Made by a program: the position numbers and the translations under genes. This document shows, in pieces, positions 26,721-39,001 of a DNA stretch of 64,000 bases; position 1 is the stretch's first letter, and each line of letters begins with the position of its first letter. Origin of the DNA: Rhea pennata (taxonomy: Eukaryota > Chordata > Aves > Rheiformes > Rheidae); assembly GCF_028389875.1 (NCBI RefSeq), contig NC_084664.1:39628323-39692322 (forward strand). The letters are read 5' to 3'. The notes under the pieces were generated by a model. That model worked only from the letters and a program-made list of their open reading frames with translations. It ran no database searches and was not told the origin of the DNA.

Positions 26721-28279
26721 AATTGTGACACCCACGAATCCTTCTCTGGGTGTGTATTCTGACTCCGTACTGGGGTGAGACCTCATTACACGTCACCCCC
26801 GCAAGTTTGCCCTGGAAAGAAACCCGCACGGGCAGGGAGGGAGCTGTACCTCACCCCACCGGCAAAGCCCCTCTGCTTAGTGACACACCTTCAGAGCAGC
26901 ACGTGAGCAAGGGCTTCTTCCGCACAAGCAAGATCTGCACACACTACTACACCAGGTTGTTATTTTATATTACATTCTACCTTCCACTTTCTGTAAAAAA
27001 GCCAAGTTAAAATTGCCAGAAAAAGTGCTATTTGCCATTTCAGTGTGAAAGCCAAAGCCACTTTCATGTAAAACGCAGGGAGATAAAAGGCAAAACCAGG
27101 AGGTCATTACACGAACGCTCCAATACACTACCTTCAGAGTAACCTATGCCTTTAACATGGCAGAAGCTACTGACCGTAATGACAAAAGCTAACGGAGCAA
27201 TTATGTTCCAGCAAAACCTTTCTCTTTGAACCTATGGTTATTATTTAAAATAACAAAATGAAATACAATTAAAATACGATTTTTAACATAAAAAGTGCTA
27301 ACTCAGGGGACTGTGTATAATAAATCAAAACAACCTATGTCACTATTTTAAAATCAATAAATATTTCTTTTCTTTTCTAAGCAAACTTGTCAAGAGAATA
27401 TGATTGCAGACTCGATTAGACTGAGGTTATAGTGTTGCCACTGATTCACAAGTGTGAGTATTACTACTAACGTGGCAGATTTAACTTCAGAACTCTAATA
27501 TTGAAAATTACAAGGAAATGTGCATATAAAAAGTTATTTGTTTTTAAGATCACATCTGAATTAGACTAAGTCTTAGACAGAGAGACACCTGTGCATTCCT
27601 TTTAGCATAAGGCAAAAACTCTGTGTGTGTGTGAACTTGTCCTGTGACTGTAAGTTTTGTATGTGAAAACTGTGTTTACTGAGTCCAGAAGTCAATACAA
27701 ACAACTCTTACCAAGGAAATGGAGCAGAAGGTAAAAGTAACCTCCTAGCTATTTCCTTTTTGGCACTTAACATGGATACACTGCAATGCAGATAATCAGC
27801 TGTTACATAATGGAGCTGTAGAGGACAAACAATGAGAATAATAACTGATACAGGAACATTCACCTCCATTTTTTACATCTTTTTATACGCAGCTGACTTG
27901 TTAAGAAGTATTCAATGACTTGAAAAAAGACCCGCTGCCCCCCCCCAAACACTGTATAAAACTCTGACTTAATTACCTGTGTGTGGAGCATAAGCCTGCA
28001 CTAGCAAAAGCAGTGAGAGCAGGACAGTAGTCAGAGAGAAACTTCTAAGCACAGCTCTATATGCAGCAGCGTTCCCGGGCTTCTGGTGGGAATCTGAGTG
28101 CTTACAAGGCAAGTGACCACTTACCAAAACACAAGCTATGCTTCTGATTACACCCTGCTTTTTTGAAGGAGAAGTGTGAACTGGTGTATTTCTGTGTGAT
28201 GTCTGGACATGCTAAAGGAAGTCTTCAAAAATAAAGGACTAATTCCGTCAATGGCATGTTGGAGTTATTTGTATCTTAC

Positions 28280-28456
28280 CTGATGTCCTGGGATGAACTG
28301 TTGCTTTGCCATAACAGATCCCTTCAAGACATCACTCGTCCCCTTGTTCTGACTGTTGGAGCAGTAGTGATCATCTGCTATCGTGATTTGCTCATTTTCT
28401 TCAGCTTCCAGTTGGCTCTGGTTGAAACGCAGGGAACCTTTCAGAATATCTTTGAT
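28280..28456 (-). CDS. TBC1D5: TBC1D5 coding exon (conserved helix plus variable linker)
   Basis: The exon is 177 bases, 59 codons, phase 0 at both ends. It begins IKDILKGSLRFNQSQLEAEE, which is nearly identical to mammalian TBC1D5, and continues NEQITIADDHYCS. After that the sequence diverges. Where the human protein, as I remember it, has a Gly/Gln/Arg-rich run, this copy has NSQNKGTSDVLKGSVMAKQQ and ends FIPGHQ. The splice sites are caacaacag (acceptor) and CAG/GTAAGA (donor). The first half is probably structured and under constraint, and the second half is a rapidly evolving linker. Because the exon length is a multiple of three, it could be skipped without a frameshift; this is inference only. 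Confidence 0.96.
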
Positions 28457-29134
28457 CTGTTGTTGAATGGGAAAGAATGTAAGTTAGGAACTTGCAGCAA
28501 TTCTAAATTTTCTGAAGCTTAGTGCAGAATGATTTCATACACCATTTTCCCATAGTAATTGCTTCGAATTGCTTTGCATCAGTGAAATGTGATTGTATCA
28601 GATTCAGGAAAACAAATATCCAAGAAAGTTAAAAAGAACGAAACTGCTAAGACTCTTCCCCACATCACACTTTGAGATGTAACATGTCACATTGTTCCTG
28701 ATAAAATGTATTTCAAAGCTCATTCTCATTTTAAGTATATAGTACTTTTTTCTTACATAGAATGATATTCAAGTGTCATTACATTTACATAATGTGGTCA
28801 GAAACATGTAGTGCATGCTTAGTATGTACACTTTGCATTAAGAAAAATGACGATGTGGTTAATGCCCAGAACTTGGAATTACACCGCCTCAGTTCTACTT
28901 TGATATTGCCACAACTTCTCAGGAAGAAAATGTGCAAGTCCTTCGAACTCCTTACAGCTCAGTTTTACTTTCTAAATAAAAGTACTATGCAATGCTTGAT
29001 ACATTAGTATTTTTAAAACAGCTACAACAGAAGTCAAAACAGTAGTATAACAAAAAGAATAAAAAAGGAAGAAAAAAAGGATTAATAGCACTGTGGGATA
29101 CAAGAAGGTTAAGTAAGTTAATCAATAGCTATAC
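28457..29134 (-). other. TBC1D5: Short TBC1D5 intron
   Basis: This 678-base intron lies between two phase-0 boundaries. It begins with a GTATAG donor and ends in a caacaacag acceptor (transcript sense). It is AT-rich with no other feature seen. Confidence 0.9.
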
Positions 29135-29214
29135 CTGCTTCAAACCAGCCAGGGAAACCAGAATTTCATCTTCTTTTTCCAAGTGTTCTTGTAATATAAC
29201 TTCCTGAATATTTC
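29135..29214 (-). CDS. TBC1D5: TBC1D5 coding exon (helical segment)
   Basis: This short 80-base exon completes the split Gly codon with GA and then encodes 26 residues: NIQEVILQEHLEKEDEILVS then LAGLKQ. The acceptor is a strong T-run ending in gcag and the donor is CAG/GTATAG. It exits in phase 0. The peptide matches the mammalian TBC1D5 run NIQDVILQENLEKEDQILVS with conservative changes and one Gly in place of Val at the split codon. It is Glu- and Leu-rich and continues the helical region of the previous exon. The next exon follows after only 678 bases of intron. Confidence 0.96.
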
Positions 29215-32200
29215 CTGCAAAAAAAGAGAAACTTCCTGAATAATCTCTAATGTACTGCCAACTTAGCGTTGACTTATGTTCTCAGAGCCAAATCCTGTGA
29301 CTTGCAAATGCATTTTCACATACCGACCTAGACGGTGACAACTTCACTAGCTGAGGAGGGTTAGGCTAGCCAAAGCCTGTCAATGCTGCCAAGACTCCTA
29401 CAATAACGTTATGCTGCTGCTGGGCTTCTGTTGCCTGAATGCACCAATGGACTCTCATTCCAATGGTCCCTAGAAGACGATGTGGCCTCTGTGGCTCATA
29501 GAGTTGCACGCATGTTTGATTCTGCGAATGCTCTGGAAGCTTTCAAGAACATTTACAGGAATTTGCTGAGCTCTCAGGATGGGTTAAGGTAGGGGCGCAG
29601 TAATTTCAGCTCAGATCCTACGGCCACTGCGGACGCTCTTGTTCTACATAACAAGCCTGAAAGTGGCGATCCCTATCTGATCCTTTTATATTAAGCAAAA
29701 GACCCAGAGCAGAGTAAAACCTCATATCTGACAGAAAGTGTAGTACAGTACTGACACTTCAGAAGATCCCTGTCTTCCCTATCTACAGAGCTGTCCTGCA
29801 AGACTGCACTTCAGCACACTGGTGTATGGTGCTTGCTGGGGGCAGGGCTGGAGGCTGGCTAACATCTAAGAGATAAAGCTGTGACACACCATGTCCTGAA
29901 AATCCCAGGCAATGCTGTAGGCCAAACCAGTCCATAGCTCAGACACTTCCACAGACTCTTTAAGCCATGGCAGATCCTTCCCCAGGCTCCTAACTCTTCC
30001 CTTCCTCCTCAGCTCTTTGAGAAGCAGCAGTGATTTTGATTTACAGATTTACAGACTGAGAAGGCATCTATCAACTGAAGGTGAAAGGAGAATCTTCTGT
30101 GCCACTCCTGCCTTACTTGCATAGTGCTCAGTACAAATCCTTCAGTAACACTCACTTGGGAACAGTGCTTTGCTGGTCTGAATCACAGTATTTCAGGTGC
30201 TTAACAACTAGAGCTTTGCATCATTAATCCAAACATGCATTGCTTGTTTGTTTTAACCACATCCTACATGTTGAGGGACCAAACCAGTGAAAAGACAAAA
30301 ACATTGTTACAGATTATGCTGACAAGGATGAATATGATGCTGCTGACAACTTTGACACAACACCAGGTTTCAAGGAAAAATATTGAGCAATTTGGCTTAA
30401 GTTTTGTGTTTACAGAATAAATACTGAAAGTATGAGATGAAGGAGGCTGGACAAGGGGAAGATAGATTATGAGGAGAAATGCAGATTTAAAACTTACATA
30501 TAGAGACAGAAGTTTGAAATTATGTGTGGGAAAGAAAATCTGCAGCTGATAAAAATAAAAAACAGAAAGGGAAAGAAGGGATAGGATCCAAGACTAAAGA
30601 GAGGATCTAATACTAAAGAGATTAGAGACACAAAAGGCAATAGTAGATGAGAGAGAGTTCAAGCAAAAAGATGTGATCAAGGTCAAGGGGAAGGGTGGGG
30701 GTATGCTAACTCAGCTTTCTGTTAGTAGCCTATCTAAATAAGGAGATACAAGTTTACATTATTTAGCATTCGTACCATAAAACAGCAGCAGTATCCTGCA
30801 GCAATGAGGTCAAACACAGTACACTTGAACAATATCAAGTACAAATCTTAAAAGACAAGTTACATCATAAAGACACTGCATTATGAAGGCTTTAGATAAT
30901 GTAAAACTTTATCTTTTTGCAAATATGTAACATCATGAATTGACAGAAAGTATAATTAATTCACCATTTTATTTATTGTTTTTACAGTACATCTAGTCTC
31001 TCAATTTGCTAAATAAAAGATAATAACATTTTCTGGCAAGTATTAAAATGTGTTACTTACAAAACTACTACTTTAAATCTTGACTTCCACTTTTAACAAG
31101 CAGTGCATAATTTTCTACTTCTTTTAAAAGGTTCAGAACTTTGAACATCAGAAGTCCAAAGTCCAAGTCCTTCTGGGCAGACAAACAATGTTTAATCACA
31201 GCCCAAGTCACTGAATTCAACTGTCTCTTTCATTTCTCAGCATTAAAACAATTGCTACAGTGTTTGATCCCCACATGTATTAAAAACATGCATTATAAAC
31301 TCAGGTGTGCATAGTGACTAAGCAAATGGAGCAAGAAAATAATTCAAAACATACCTCGAATCTATGAAAGACCAAAAGTTGGAAAATTTAAATATCAGGG
31401 AAAAAAAGAGAAAACAAAAGCTGAAAGTCATTCTGTATGATGTGGAAATAATCTACTATTATTTCCCTTCTTCATAGGGGTTTTTAAGGCAGTATTTCAA
31501 AAGAATGAAGATGAAAACATTATTTCTATATAAAAGAGCTGTAACTCTGAAAAGCCAATGTATTTAGAAATGTCTAGCAACTTATAAATAGAACTATGAT
31601 GGCTAGGCAGCAGTAAATATTAGTAAAAATGTTCATATCATCACATATTTATTTTAGCAAGATTAATAAAGGATTTTAACACTAGTCCCAGGGGAAAAAA
31701 AGACTGAAAGAGAAAAGGCTGGAAATACAGTAAGATTTTCTAATCATGAATGAACTCAACTCATTTTCTAAAGTTATTCCTTGAATTTACAGTTTGTTTT
31801 AAAGTGCAGCATGGCACATCTTGGATATGTTTATTGGTTTTAATCAGTTAAAATGATTAAAATGTATTTTGAAAAAAAATTAGTTTGCTCTAAAGCACTA
31901 TTTTGGATTCAAGGAACATATTTCGTTTTAACACAGAAGTATGTGCCAGGATGCAAATCACTACAATCAGCCACTTCCCCCTCTAAGTATGTAACAGGGG
32001 AGATGTAAGGTCACAGACTGCAATTTCTTTCAGTAGTATAAAGAAAGAGAATGAAAGGTTTCCCTATGGATTTTCTCAATGGATTTTTCTTCTCCTAAGT
32101 GTGCCCTTGAAGTGTAAATGGCTTCTGATCTACTACCCGCTTGAACACAGAATTTATTATGTACCAAATAAGCCGTAAGTATGGAGCCCAAATTTATCAG

Positions 32201-32289
32201 CGCTCACTCTCCTTTCCTCCCAGCTAACGAGTAGAGAGGAATAAAAATTTTTGCCTTAGAAGAAAGGATAGAGGGGATCTGCTTTTGGA

Positions 32290-32490
32290 GGAGTGCCTCC
32301 GCCACTGGCACGTCCTCCTGCTGGGACCACCCGTGACGACGCGTTTGGGCTGGAAGCAGAGGCAGGAGGAAGAGGAGGGTGGGCGAGTGACTCGGCACGC
32401 ACCTCCGCAGCTGCGTTTCGGGGCCTCTGAGCCTCGTCCCTCTCCTGAGGACACCTCGCAGAGCAGCGAGATTTAACACCGCGATGAACA
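32290..32490. promoter_or_regulatory. CpG-rich patch inside a TBC1D5 intron
   Basis: About 17 CpG in 200 bases stand out in an otherwise AT-rich, CpG-poor intron. Three overlapping minus-strand open frames cover it but show no recognisable domain and no splice-consistent link to TBC1D5. It may be an unmethylated regulatory island or an old GC-rich insertion; function is unknown. Confidence 0.35.
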
Positions 32491-34150
32491 AGCTCTCCAG
32501 TGCAGACAAAAGCCTTTTCCTTTAACGTTACTCTCTCAGAGCTCAAAAAGTACTTTTATAGCTGAAAACACTTAAAAAATACTAACTCTGTTAGGAGTTA
32601 GGAGTGCTGAAGAAGTAATATGTTTGATACAATGCTGCTCAGCTGAACAACTTTCATATTAAGCAAATGGAGTTGTATCACTTATTATTCTTCCTTCACA
32701 AGAGATTTTACTATGTCTTCTAATAAAGTTATGTATATCAACAAACTGGCCATATATTGATTTTTTCCCTAGTGTTTTCCTTATCTGACTGTCTATAATA
32801 AATCCTCTGTATTAATGAATACTTTTTCATAAAACAATAAACAACTTTTTGAAAAAAATAATGCAGATATCAACTAGGAACTGAGAACACCTTTCTACCT
32901 GTAAAACAAACACTGACATGATAGGTCAAAAAATGGATTATAGGGCTTTTAGTCTATTCAAAACCCAACTCACTCTGATTCTATGCTAAAATATCAATTT
33001 GACTGAGATAGCTGTTTTCATTCAAAATTCCATTTCAGTATCACTGAATTCAACCAGTTTTGACCAGCTTTGGTTGTTTTTTCTTTTAGTAAAATTTCAT
33101 TTAGCTGATGCTAAATGCTTTCCCGAGATTTCTGTTTCAGTGAAGTTCATCCCGGAGAAAGACAAAGGCTGAATTTTGCATCCCATCCCCTGATCGTCGG
33201 AGCACCGCTGTGAGATGCATGAGATCCAGATCATGTTACCTGATTCTGGATTTGTTCCACCATAATACAAAAACATATCGAAGTTTCACAAAACGAACTG
33301 TCAAACCCTGGTTGGACTGCTCAGAAATACCAGAGCCATACAAGCAGTTACTCTTTTCAGAAGTCAGCTACATTATCCACTACTGAGGCTGCCCTCAATG
33401 AGGACACATAAGCTAATGGACGTATTTTAAATAATTGGTTAAAATCAAGTTTGAATACTCATAGTCAAATAAGTAGATTCCTTTATGTTTGACAGATATT
33501 GGACCAATTAATCAAATAACTATTATTTCCTGATTAATACTGTGATAGATGGCCTGGATGTAATTTAAAGCCAATTGGAGTTACAGAGGAATAATATGCA
33601 AGTGATTGATTGCATTTTTGTTCTTCTTTTCTACAAAACATAGAAAACCAGTTATCATGCAGTGATTTGGGTAGCAACAGGCTAGACGAAATAGCTGACG
33701 AATTAAGACGAAATCTATTTTTCATTTCCTACTCTTACACTTATCTAAAATTGTAAATAACGCCACACAGAAATTCACCGTAGAAAATCCAGATTTCTAT
33801 TTCCTCTCCCTAACTTAATTTCTAAAATTTAAACTCTTGAAGAAATTCCATCATTCTCCATTCAAAGATGAAAGAGCAGAATTAGCCACAGCAGTTCCTA
33901 GCAGTAAAATCAGGGAAGGCTTATGCTCTTTGATGACCCAACTGCTACACATTGCATGATGATGTGCATAGTCACTGCTGACTTCCCCAGTGAGGGAAAA
34001 TGGCTGTAAAAAGTATTAGATTTAGAGGTCACATTTCCTCTCTGAGTGTGGAAAAAGTGGTATGCTCGGCCTAATTATTTTCGTTGCCTACTAAATCAAA
34101 TAACATCGACTGAAAATTTAGCAGGCGTTCAATACAGACTCTGCCCCCCT

Positions 34151-34184
34151 CCCCCCCCCCCAAAAAAAAAAAAAAAAAAAAAAA
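34151..34184. repeat. C11-A23 homopolymer pair
   Basis: Eleven C are followed directly by 23 A. Five bases further left is another C run of six. On the TBC1D5 sense strand it reads as a T run followed by a G run. Confidence 0.95.
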
Positions 34185-36772
34185 TCCAGAGCTGTGCTAA
34201 ATGAAGACAGGCAGTGGCACTAATGGGAAAACTAGTCTGTGGTAGACAAGGTCTTCTCAGGCATCTCTTCATGTCTGTACACGTGGAAGAAACTTTTGAA
34301 TAAGTTTTAATGTCCTTGTTCTCTTCTGTTTGTTTGCTCCCCACGGCCTTTTTGAAGCACATCTATCTCCTACTGATTTCCATTTTAACCTGGTGGATGG
34401 GGTCTTTCCAGGAAGATGACACTTGCTGAGAGAGGCTAACTTAAAGTAGCTGCAAGCTTTACTGTGACTGCTGCCCTCGCAGTGCTAGCTCCTGATCAAT
34501 GATTTGTACACAACCAACAGTGCTAGAATCATGCTAAAACTACTTTTTTTTTTCCCCATCCTTGCCTACCATTACTGAAAACACTGTTCCGAGTGAGCAA
34601 GTAAAAGTACATTCTTATTACCAAGGTGGTCAGCAGTAAGGAGAGATGACCTGTATTACTTCAGGTTTGTATCTTTTCAAAAGAGGAGAGCAAAAAACAA
34701 AAAAAGAAAAAGAAAAAAAGTTCCCACAGATATCAACTCCTTTCTTTTAGGCTACACAGCTACATAGTTACACATTCCAGACCTTTTGTCTGATCCTTTT
34801 TATGAAAGCAGTGTTTACAGAAAATAGTTCCATTTCCTCTATAGTGTACTAGTGATAGGAAGATTTTTTTTTCTTACTGTTAGAAAACAGGAACACATGG
34901 ATGGGGAATTTAACTCTGTTAATCAAATCTCCTCAATAAAATTTTCACAATAAAAATGGCTCATTTCTACTAGAACTAGATTGGATTTTGAGTGGGAAAA
35001 CATGCTCTCCACTCACACTTTTTTCCACCATGAAAAATATAAATGATAGGAGTTATATTTCCTTCTTAAACTAAAGAGGAGATGATTTTAGTGCTGAGGA
35101 AGGCAATACCAATAAGTAGTCTGGATTTCACTTACCTGTGTCACCGTGCATGTCATCTTTTATTATGACATTAATGCAACCATGCATTATACTGAGAGCA
35201 TCATTTAATAATGTTTGAATGTTAAACAATTTAAAGATCAAATTTAAAAATGTGAAGTATTAAATCCTTTGTGAAGTATTACATTCTTTAAAAAAACACT
35301 CATTTTAATTTAAGCTGTGTATTTATAGAGTATATACTTCTGATTCACATTTAGGTGTTGTGTAAAGCACCAACACTTTACCAATATTTAATGTGCAGTA
35401 ATACTTGTGACATCAATTATTCTGCTACAGAAAAATACGGAAGTCATCGATTATCAACTCACAGCAACGAACAGAATCAAATGTACAGAAAAGGAGGTCC
35501 ATGTTTTGCTTAAACGCAGGATCCATTTTAACTAGGAACTATAATCGACACATTAAAAGCAAACCATGCTTAACATGTACCTTATGTCTCCATCAGTGCC
35601 AAGATGCACTGGGAAAAGGGTGTATTCCCAGGCATCCTGTGCCTATAAAGGGTATATCAAACACCAAAGGCACCACTCCTCCCATGGCAGGTGATGGGGC
35701 ATGTTCTTCCTACACGGAGATAGTTTTTTTTTGGTCCTGATGATGATGATGAAGAATGTACTACTTCACATTCCTTTACATGAATGTATAGTGCTGATTA
35801 TACTTAAGGCAAATGGCATCCACGTAGTAATTATCATTTTTCATGCAGTACATATTCCTTCACATACATTCTGTTTGCTAAAACTCTTTGCCCAACTCCT
35901 GCTAGCACCACCAGCCTCTGAGCACTTCCAAGCAGTATTTTTTCTGAAAGCTCAAAAAAAGTCTGTTCTCCCTTGCCTTCTGCAGAATAGTTCTCTTCCT
36001 GTTGCTGCTTCTATTCCCTAGATGTAAAAAAACTACTCTGGCATGAAGTGACAAGCAAATGAGAATTTGTCTTGCATAAGTGCCAAACTTAACAGTCATA
36101 AGAAACAGCAACCTATCCTAAGGGAAAACTTTACTATTTCACTTCCTTACAATCTAAACATTTCCTTCATACTGCACTAGACTGTAGATACTACACCTTA
36201 AAATTGCTAGAGTGATGTAAAAGACAGTTATTGTAGGTCATGTGGAGGTTTCTAAAATGTGAAGTTTTCTCCTTCTTGTACTGCTGAACTCACCAAAACT
36301 GTTTCTGATTTTACAAGCAGAATGATTTACTCAAATACCGTTATAGTAAATGTCACATAAAAATCTGGACAGACTGAGAGTTTTGAAACCAAACATCTAC
36401 AAATGTCTGAAATGCCATTTATAGCACTTTTGTTTTAAAGGACATTTTCTATGATGCATGTCATATATAGAATAAATGGCAGCAAATTGTGAAAGCCATT
36501 TTTAAAGCCTTCTACAAGATCACTTTCTCCATTAGAGAATTATGGTGTTATCTCAAACCTGTGTTAATAATATCTTTGGAGTATATCATCATATGTTTTT
36601 CTTTAATTTATTACTGTTTAGATTTTTACTTATTTGTACCAAAAATAGTGCTGTTATTATTAGCTTCCAATTTGCTGTCAAGCTATTTGCCTGTAGTGAG
36701 GACTTACTGAAAAACTCTGCGTCCTAATTATTTCATTCCAGTTGACTTTAGTGTTTGACCTGTATGAAGGTG

Positions 36773-36800
36773 AAGTTTCTTCACCTACGTGAAGAAACTT
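36773..36800. repeat. Perfect 12-bp inverted repeat with 4-nt loop
   Basis: The arm aagtttcttcac (36773-36784) is followed by the loop ctac and then its exact reverse complement gtgaagaaactt (36789-36800). It would form a stable hairpin in either strand's RNA, including the TBC1D5 intron. The stem is too short for a typical pre-miRNA. Confidence 0.93.
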
Positions 36801-38937
36801 GCCTGATATCCAAGCATTATGAATCTAGCTATTCATGTGTGTGAAGTAAGTACATCCCACTGCATCCACCTTTTCCACTGTAAACATTCCATTATCAGTG
36901 GTTATGGTCACATACTTTTATTCTTTGACAATTAAGGGTCACAGAATATACGCTCCAATGCTACAGTACATTAAAACCCTCATACAGATTTAAGGCACAG
37001 AAAGTTGCAAAAGTGCTCACTTGACTCAAAAGAACTCCTTCAATGAACTATTTGCAATGCATCAAAACTTCAGAAAAATCTCTGCATTTTTATCAAATAC
37101 ATCAAAATTAAAATTATTTAAATATTTTACCTGAATAATTGATAATCAATAACCGTAACTGAATAACTTGCATTGGGGTGTGTGTGTTGATTTTAGTTTG
37201 TGCAAGTTTTGCCTAAGCAAACAGCAATATATTAAACCATTACTGGTTGAAATATTGCATGTAGAATTCTACTTTGCATTTCTTGGTTAAAAAATACTCA
37301 TGCTTTCCTCTGCTTCGAAGCTACTGAAACTGTGTTGTCATTCAAAAAAAGAATGTTGCAACTTATTTCTGATTAAAATCAACAGAATACTCATGATTTA
37401 AATCTTGGATAGCTTCTGATTCTTCTAAGGTGAACTGAATGTAAATGAACACAATTAATACCAGCATAGGAGACAATACACACACGCAATACGCATTACC
37501 AACTCAACTATTGTGGCTGCTCCCTCACTGAGTAATATGTTTCTTACAGCTAGACTAGCCTGGAAAAAAAGGCTAAAGCATCTAAATGCTAATAAAGACT
37601 ACTTTTTATTAGGAAGGAGTACTCAGTTTGAAACAAGCACTTTCAATTTTCAGGTAGTGTAAACAGGAAATTCTGGACCCTGATTAAAACTATAGGGATT
37701 TTTCTGTTCTCTATAGGGATAGTGGTTGCTATAGCAAAGAGATCTGCTTGAACTGCCATCTCCAGGAGGCAGGGAAGAAAGAGTGAAGGTGATTTATAAA
37801 CCTCATTCCAACTATTTTGTGTTTATTAACCCTGTGTATTCTATAACTTCCTTTCTTTTAAGTTTTTGAGTATGTTATGATTGACCCTTGGTTATTCCGT
37901 CACTTAAAAAAACTCAATCTGCTATTAACTATATTTTCTCTGTTCATCACAAACTTTTGTTTATAACCTTTTAGATCTATGCTTTTCTGTAACAGCAGAA
38001 TACATTAGTGTCAAAGACGCTGTGAAGAAATGGGGCAGAACTCCTAAAATCAATGTTACGCTATTAGAAGCTTTTGCTCTTGAGAAGTGCAATGTCAGAA
38101 ATGAATGACGAGTACAGTATATTCAGTATGAGTAGTTGTACTTTGAATTGGCTGTCTGGTAGAAGAAACTGCAATTCATACATTGATTTATACTGAAAAA
38201 AAAAATGGAGTTATTGCAAGCTCCGAGACCTGGTTGTATCACTTATTCAGAAATCCTTAGGATGGATTATTGACAGTGGTGCTGGATCTGTGCCAGGACT
38301 CTAGCTGAAAAGCAAATTAATTCAAGCTGTGTAGTGACAGCGCCACTAATGAAAATAATTAGAAATACATGTAAAAGGAAAGTTATTTTCCTTTGTTTGC
38401 CTTAATTTTATTTCCTGCACATTTCAGTGTCTTGTTCAGATTTGCTTCCGGTTCTGAGTCATGATGCTGCTCTGTTTAGAAGATGGGGACTTTTCAATGT
38501 CGCCTGGCCCATCTACCTACTGCAGCCCTCTTCAGCGAAAACAAGTCTTCTCTAGCACCATTCAAGTAGCTCTCTGCCATTCATCTACTATGTCTAGACC
38601 TATACTAGGAACTAAAATTTGTGCTCACTGTTTCAGTCTTAATACACGTCTAACTCCTGGGATAAGTATTGCAAACTTTTACTGTGCAAACAGAGCTGTT
38701 GATGTGTAAACCAGATCCCCTCTTTTGTGTCATTTCACTGTGCTAGGACAATACATTAATCTACACTTTGTTTTGCTGCATTCTGAAAATGCCATTCAAA
38801 TTAAGTGTTTAATTCTCCAATTGTAATTTTATGGAAAAAGAAATTTTAAATTGCTCTTCCTGAACAACAAAGGAGAGAGAGAGTAAACGGGGTATTCAGT
38901 TATATATTGTGAATCATCTGTGTGAGATAACTATACC

Positions 38938-39001
38938 AGTTTATCTTATGATGCCGTTGGTTATAAAGTAGTTTATCTTACGATGCTGTTGGTTTTAAAA
39001 C
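38938..39001. repeat. 32-bp tandem duplication, two diverged units
   Basis: The block agtttatcttatgatgc is repeated directly after 32 bases as agtttatcttacgatgc, and both are followed by cgttgg/tgttgg. A few substitutions separate the copies. Confidence 0.9.

Larger units (their letters stand above)
22395..28279 (-). other. TBC1D5: TBC1D5 last intron
   Basis: This 5.9 kb intron separates the last two coding exons. It contains a 21-base G homopolymer (25843-25863), A-rich tracts near 23526-23550, and a block near 26500-26720 with GATAAG and several TAAT-type sites that may be a regulatory element. I see no reading frame resembling a gene and no recognisable transposon. Confidence 0.85.

Noticed and set aside
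29407..29592. 61-codon plus-strand open stretch next to a TBC1D5 exon
   Set aside because: It lies opposite to the gene, has no early start codon, and shows no recognised protein similarity. The length is plausible by chance.
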